A stretch of 64,000 nt of DNA from Muscardinus avellanarius (lineage: Eukaryota > Chordata > Mammalia > Rodentia > Gliridae): contig OY726566.1 in assembly GCA_963383645.1 (NCBI GenBank), forward strand, positions 95,819,321-95,883,320, in the 5' to 3' direction. Below the pieces are notes generated by a model. It ran no database searches and was not told the DNA's origin. It saw only the letters and a list, made by a program, of their open reading frames with translations. Position 1 is the stretch's first letter. Each line of letters opens with the position of its first letter. The translations under genes and the position numbers were made by a program. Of the stretch, positions 58,616 through 64,000 are shown in pieces.

Positions 58616-60200
58616 GAAGTACTAGGCACCTGTCCTAATAGAGATGCTACACTATATGAAATCAAACATTTCACAATATGCCTATATTCTACAGCAGGTA
58701 TATTTCTCTATGAATAATTTTGATTATTATTTTGATTCTGAAATAATTTATACATACTTAATTTATTTTATTTCAATTGGTAAAATATCTTTATTCCAGA
58801 CTCCAGAAATGCAGATCAATTCTGTAAAGTCCATGGTATTTCTTCTTAAAAGACAGGTAGGGCAGCAAGCTGGGCATGTCATTTGCCTTGACTTTCATGT
58901 AGTTTTTTATTTCCTTGAGTTGACTGTTAGCCCCACAATTTCTGGGAACTCAGTTAAACCATGTGGTTTTGACTGCTGACGTGGGCACTGACTATTTTTG
59001 ACTGTCTGCCAGTGGGCAGGACCCACCAACTGCTCACACACTAGCGCAGCACAGAAGCTGCCTCCCAGGAGAGGTGCCAAGTGTGATATTTCACCGCTTT
59101 AAATAATCAGATACTTGTGAGTCACTACTGGTGTTTGGGATGCCAGTCTGCTGATAGGTGTTTGTCAGTGCTGGGAGTTACTAATCAGAACAGAACATGA
59201 TAGATGAGTCGATATATTGATACATTGATATTTGGTTTTGTTAAGTGTTGAGACGAGGTGGGGGGCATTCCAAGGAAAATTATTTTCAAGTCTTCATTTT
59301 AGCCAGAATTTTTAGGGATATATGAAGTTTATGAATTCTTTAAGCAGACACCAAATGGTCATGTTTTGGAGTTCCATAGCATGAATTCGCCAACAAATGC
59401 AAGGCTGGACCACGATGTTCTCCAATGTGTTTTCCAAGTATGAATTTCTTCAGCCTAATTCAATTATGTGGGTTGTGTCCGTGAGAGGCAGGATGATGCA
59501 AACAGTGGCATAGGTTTTTCATATGGATAAAGAATCTTTCATATTGAATATAGCTATTCATTTTTAAAGGACTAGAATATACTTAATACTATACAGAGGC
59601 TATAAAATATCAAGTTCAATCTGTTCTCATAAAATTCTCCAGGCTGACCTTGCATGTAATGTCTTGTATCTAAGCAGGTACAAAATATCTGGTCATTGCA
59701 GTAAGAAGATTAATCCGCTGATAAATGAGGAGGGGGGGGTCTTTCCTTTTTTCTTCAGAGGGCTGCATTAGCAACTTTGCATTGGCTGCTCAGGGTGTGA
59801 GATGCCTGTCAGGATGCTATTTGCATTAACAAGTTGAAAAGTGTTTGCATCTTACTGTGACCAATTCACTTGAAATTTGGCAAGTTATAGATCAATTTTA
59901 GCTTTACAGGTTTTATGAAATATATTGGAAGTGTATTCTAAATTAACTTTGTTAACTTAGAGCGATGATGGAGTTTGTGTAACTTAAGGTCAGTAAAAAC
60001 TATACATTATAGACCCTCCCCCCAAAAAAAGAACTGCCTTTTTGGGGCAAAGTTTATTGTCCCAGAGCATCTGTCATCCCTCTTGGGTAAGGAGATGATA
60101 AGACCTGATAGGAGTAAATAGCTACCTGAGCTCAGTTGCAGAAATTAAAAAAAAAACAGGGAACTGGAGACACTTTTTGATTGGACTATATAAATTTTAT
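58616..60200. other. Repeat-poor stretch, possible conserved non-coding element at 59690-60000
   Basis: No recent insertion or microsatellite for about 1.6 kb. The part 59690-60000 has an octamer motif ATTTGCAT at 59819-59826 and several AATT/TTAA motifs. A 111-codon plus frame (58644-58979) has no recognised domain. Conservation is not shown, only suspected. Confidence 0.35.
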
Positions 60201-60381
60201 ATATTTTTGTACAGTGGGTATTGAACCCACAGGTATTCTACCTCCAGGCTACATTACAAGCCCTTTTTTTATGTTGATAGAGGGTCTCACTAAGTTGCTG
60301 AGGCTGGTGTTGAACCTGTAATCCTCTTGTCTCAGCCCTCCACATACTGGAATTACAGGCATGCACCACCATGCCCAGCTT
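60201..60381 (-). mobile_element. B1-ID SINE
   Basis: ID half with ggtattgaacccacaggtat, linker (gggtctcactaagttgctga) and B1 head (gcaccaccatgcccagct). Confidence 0.88.
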
Positions 60382-61225
60382 AGAATATTTTTTTAATTTA
60401 AAGTTTTTGGAAAAAAAGTGAGGCATGGGGAAGGAAACAGATCATATAACGTTATTTATCTTGCTGTATAAAGACAGTGCACTAATAAAAACTTGTTCTT
60501 AAAATTTTTATTATAAAATTTTTGATTTTTACTGAAAAAATTTATTTATGAATTTTTTTTTAAAAAAATCAGGCAATATGGCAATAAGCCAAATGCTTAG
60601 CTGCAGCCATTAGCTGGGTCTGAGTCGCCACTGCTGTCTTTGGGTGGAGAACACTCTTCACAGTGTCATCTCTTGCCATCACTCCCTATCATCTGATTGG
60701 CTTCCGTCATTGGCAGGACATGATGCCAGTCAGTCACTGAATTTCTCTCTGGTTCCCTGAGATATTTGCGTTTACCCAGTATTGCCTGGAGTCTGTATCT
60801 CTAGAATCTCCACCTACCAGATTCATGATTCTCTGCACCCCATGAGGCTCTCTTCACAGGCTGCTTTCTTGTGATGTCTGCCCTCCACTCCTATTTGATC
60901 TTACTTTTCTAATTTTACATGTTGTAAAACTCAGGTGAAGTCTATAGCACAGTTGCCTTGTTATTCTAATATTCTATATGATGGCTTTTCATGATTTTTT
61001 TTTCTGGAATCTTAAACACAAGTAGTTTCTGTTGGTCAAAAGTTTCTATTCTGAAATATATCTGTTTTTGGCAAATAATAACAATTTGATCTTTATACAA
61101 GTTGTCCTCATTGGCATTTGTTAAGATGTACATAATCTGCTACTTGGTACATAGTTGCCCAGGTATGTACTGGATTCATTGTTTGATTCCCTTGTCAGAA
61201 TAAACCCAACGTTCTTACTGCTCTG
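60382..61225. other. No recognised gene or repeat
   Basis: Unassigned sequence. Confidence 0.4.
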
Positions 61226-61612
61226 ACTCAAAATTCCTGATGACTATGACTTAGAAGAAGAAAGATTTATTTACAGAGCTGGAGGTTTCAATCCATGTTA
61301 GGCTGGGTTATATCTGAAGCACTCAGGGAATGGGAGCAGGAAGGACAGAGAGAGGGAGGGAGAGAAAAAGAGAGTGTGAGAGCCCAAAGGGGCCCGTGGA
61401 CATGAGAAGTCCCCCAGACCACAGCCACAATGGCCTGCTTCCTCCAGCCACACCCTACCCGCCTATCTTAGCATTCAATAAATCCATTAATCCATCCGTG
61501 TATTTACCCACTGATGATATTAGAACCTTCATTGTTTATTTACCTCTGAGTGTGTTTTTATTAAAACCTAAGCTCTTCCAGGGCACATTCTACATTCAAA
61601 CCATAACAGTCA
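61226..61612 (-). mobile_element. MaLR-type LTR
   Basis: Antisense LTR text: agaaagatttatttacagag, 'gcattcaataaatccattaa', and the border attctacattcaaaccataa. The 145-codon plus frame at 61330-61767 is accidental and crosses its right border. Confidence 0.6.
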
Positions 61613-61766
61613 TATCTCTTCTCCCAGGGTTCCCTGCAGACATGTCCTCCTGTAAAATCTTCCAAAGGCAATTTCTCAATGCTATATGTTTTGCAGAAGG
61701 TGTTTATTCAGAGGAAATTATCCAAAGTCTTTATAATTGTCTAGAGGAAGGGAGAAGACTATCCTA

Positions 61767-61770
<4 letters not shown>

Positions 61771-61830
<60 letters not shown>

Positions 61831-61873
61831 TTTCTTTCTTTCTTTCGCGGGTCTGAGGAAGGGAGAAGACTAT

Positions 61874-61928
<55 letters not shown>

Positions 61929-62099
61929 CCTCCTCCCTCCTCCCTCCTCCTCCTCCTCCTCCTCCTCCTCCTCCTCCTCCTCCTCCTCCTCCTCCTCCTT
62001 CTTCTTCTTCTTCTTCTTCTTCTTCTTCTTCTTCTTCTTCTTCTTCTTCTTCTCTCCCTCTCTCCTCTCCCTCCCTCTCTCCCCTTCCCTCCCCTCCCC

Positions 62100-62160
<61 letters not shown>
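61771..62160. repeat. 390-bp compound polypyrimidine tract
   Basis: (CTTT)n, a 27-bp non-repeat insert at about 61847-61873, (CTTT)n, (TCC)n, (TTC)n and (TC)n in a row, all on the plus strand. It is the expanded tail of the SINE that follows. The open frames of 104 and 158 codons on minus are Arg/Glu/Gly/Lys repeats from this array. Confidence 0.96.
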
Positions 62161-62164
<4 letters not shown>

Positions 62165-62354
62165 GCAGATGGAACCCAGAGCATTCAACCTCCGAGCTAC
62201 ACCCTCTGCCCTACTTTTATTCTTTATTTTGAAATAGGGTCTCACTAAGTTGAGGAGGGTCTCATTAGGTATCTGAGGCTGTCTGCAAGCTGCAATCCTC
62301 CGGTTTCAGGCTCCCAAATGCTGGGATTACAAGCGCTTGTCGCCATGCAAGGCT
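62161..62354 (-). mobile_element. Dimeric B1-ID SINE, type B, with giant tail
   Basis: ID half (ccgagctacaccctctgccc), linker and B1 head (cgcttgtcgccatgcaaggc). The tail is the polypyrimidine tract to its left. Confidence 0.9.
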
Positions 62355-62590
62355 TTATTTTCTTCTTTTGACTCAGAGTCAACTAACCCTGTTCCTACTG
62401 GTGGCTTCCCAGTGAGAATTGGGTAGAGCAGACTAGTTTTTTTTCCAGCAATATCAAATTGCAGGTTTCTAGGAAACTTGGCAATAGCTTTTCAAAATTT
62501 CCTACATTTGTGCTATGTTCAAAAGAGCATATATAAAATAAATGATAGAAAAGATTTGTCTTTAAACTCAGAGTAAATATTCAAATTACA

Positions 62591-62798
62591 AGCCGGGCGT
62601 GGTGGCGCACACTTGTAATCTCAACATTTGGGAGGCTGAGACCTGGAGGATCGCAGTTTGCCGACAGCCTCAGCTACTTAGTGAGGCTCTTCCTAACTTA
62701 GTGAGATCCTGTTTCAAAATAAAGAATAAAATATGGGGCAGGGGGTGTAGCTCAGAGGTCGAATGCCCCTGGGTTCCATCCCCAGACCCACAAAAAAA
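62591..62798 (+). mobile_element. Dimeric B1-ID SINE, type B, well preserved
   Basis: Head agccgggcgtggtggcgcac, type B linker, and an ID half with a tRNA-like gcagggggtgtagctcagag. The TSD attcaaatta is perfect at 62579-62588 and 62799-62808. Confidence 0.96.
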
Positions 62799-62808
62799 AT
62801 TCAAATTA

Positions 62809-63184
62809 TATTCTAGTATCTATTTAGAGAAATCTGTGGACAAAACTCATCTGTATGTCACTTTAATTGAAATTTTCACTAATCCATGTTCTCTGTCCTT
62901 CCTGCTCCCATTCCCTGAATGTAAAATCAGACTTACCTTCATGTCACAAGTATGAAAATCCAAGGCTATTTTCTAGAGTGGAGACTATTCATGCATTACG
63001 ATGTTTCTGTTACTGTTGTTCAGATATTTGAGGACTCGATTTTAGATTTGAAAATCTCTATATTCAGGATGACAGAAATACCAGGTGACCAAATTTAGAA
63101 TTATCAATATTATTATATGCCACAAGCTCTCTAAATAGAACCCAAATGAATAAAGATAAAATATTAAATGAATATAAACATTTT
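62809..63184. other. No recognised feature
   Basis: AT-rich unassigned sequence. Confidence 0.4.
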
Positions 63185-63600
63185 GAACCATAAATTCCAT
63201 TTCTAAAAATTTTTTTCTAAGAAAATAATTAACAATTTGTTTACAGACTTTGCTAAGGAATTCTCATTCAAGTATTTATAAAATATTAGAAACATTACAT
63301 ATTTCAAAGTATAAAAGTGGCTAAATAAATTATACTACATCTCTGTATTTTATACTTTAAAACTGATGCCATAGCAAAAATTTATAGCATCCCAGATGGC
63401 CATTAATAGAGTCTGGTCAAATATAAAATGGAGTGCTATACAGTTATAAAAAGGAATGAGGTCATTTTCTATTATAAAATGATGTGGATTTACCTCTAGA
63501 ATACATTGTTAAGTATAAAGGCAAGGGTCATAATAATATATTTAATATGCATCTATTTGCATATGCATATATTTGCTCACAAAAGTACTCAAAGTAAGAA
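63185..63600 (+). mobile_element. Old LINE fragment, probably L1M-type
   Basis: Phrases such as gtggctaaataaattatact and 'gagtgctatacagttataaa' follow a widespread old LINE segment in sense orientation. Confidence 0.5.
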
Positions 63601-63621
63601 ACAGATATAAAAGCAAAATTT

Positions 63622-63936
63622 GCCAGGCGTGGTGGCGCACGCTTGTAATCCCCGCACTTGGGAGGAGAAGACAGGAGGATTGCGCAGGTTCGAATCCAGC
63701 CTCACTGGATTAAAAGACCCTGTTTCCAAATTAAAAAAAATATAGGCCGGCATGGCGGCGCACGCTTGTAATCCCTGCGCTTGGGAGGCAGAGACAGGAG
63801 GATCGCGCAGGTTCGAAGTCAGCCGCGCTGGCTTAAGAGACCCTGTTTCCAAATAAAAAGTATAAAATAGGTCTGGGAGTGTAGCCTGGAGGTAGAAGGG
63901 CTTCCAGGAACCCCAGTACCACCAAAAAAAAAAAAA
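63622..63936 (+). mobile_element. B1-B1-ID SINE trimer with a single TSD
   Basis: A type A B1 half (gccaggcgtggtggcgcacg to gaccctgtttccaaatt) plus an A-rich linker, then at once a full type A dimer (ggccggcatggcggcgcacg to ccaggaaccccagtaccacc) and an A run. The TSD aaaagcaaaattt lies outside both units: 63609-63621 and 63937-63949. It is the second such arrangement in the window. Confidence 0.94.
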
Positions 63937-64000
63937 AAAAGCAAAATTTCTCTGAAAATATCTTGTTATGATATTGTTATCAGTTAATTTTTCAAAATTA

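Noticed and set aside
61330..61767. 145-codon plus-strand open frame
   Set aside because: Most of it lies in an antisense MaLR LTR and it crosses the LTR border; no domain.
61769..62245. 158- and 104-codon minus frames rich in Arg, Glu, Gly and Lys
   Set aside because: They are translations of the polypurine strand of a microsatellite and of a SINE.

Overview
This window looks like non-coding nuclear DNA from a rodent of the squirrel family (Sciuridae: ground squirrel, marmot or a relative). The main clue is about 30 copies of a dimeric SINE: a 7SL-derived B1-like left half, an A-rich linker, and a tRNA-Ala-derived ID-like right half, followed by an A-rich tail. This is the B1-dID/MEN architecture known from squirrels. 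L1 pieces with an unusual 3' UTR, LTRs of the ERVL-MaLR class, and old MIR, L2 and MER5 fragments also fit a placental mammal. The DNA is AT-rich and CpG-poor. I found no exon, CpG-island promoter or RNA gene that I can defend. It is best read as an intergenic or deep intronic repeat landscape, not as an operon or a gene system.

Terms used below. 'Type A' SINEs end in a right half reading gcttccaggaaccccagtac. 'Type B' SINEs keep a more tRNA-like right half (gcccctgggttccatcccca). '+' means the A-rich tail points to higher coordinates. SINE-specific target-site duplications (TSDs) are given where I could see them.

Layout. 0-9 kb: SINE copies, a MER5 DNA transposon relic, MIR pieces, old L1 3' ends and a MaLR LTR. 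9-18 kb: LTR relics, a repeat-poor AT-rich block at 14.5-15.2 kb, a short processed retrocopy of an unidentified transcript (16.46-16.74 kb), and a SINE cluster. 18-24 kb: SINEs and a 5'-inverted (twin-primed) L1 at 21.0-23.4 kb with a SINE nested in it. 24-31 kb: SINE-free but rich in microsatellites and LTR relics. 31-36 kb: L2, a second twin-primed L1 at 32.1-33.0 kb, SINEs, and a dead processed copy of ribosomal protein gene RPL35 at 35.1-35.5 kb. 36-44 kb: L2/LTR relics, a CpG-dense hexanucleotide array at 38.9-39.1 kb, and an L1 inserted into an L1 at 40.6-41.8 kb. 44-48 kb: mostly unassigned sequence plus an MLT1-like LTR. 48-53 kb: one long L1 on the minus strand that keeps its 5' UTR, ORF1 and the ends of ORF2 but has lost the reverse transcriptase. 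53-64 kb: SINEs, including two B1-B1-ID trimers each flanked by a single TSD, an old L1 with a local duplication, and a 390-bp polypyrimidine tract.

No genes here work together in a pathway. The biology that can be read is retrotransposition history: target-primed insertions with TSDs, two internal inversions, nested insertions that give relative ages, and A-rich tails that have turned into microsatellites. I looked for a novel system and did not find one. The most checkable oddities are the SINE trimers, the 163-codon open frame in the L1 5' UTR, the CpG-rich hexamer array, and three repeat-poor blocks that might be conserved non-coding elements.
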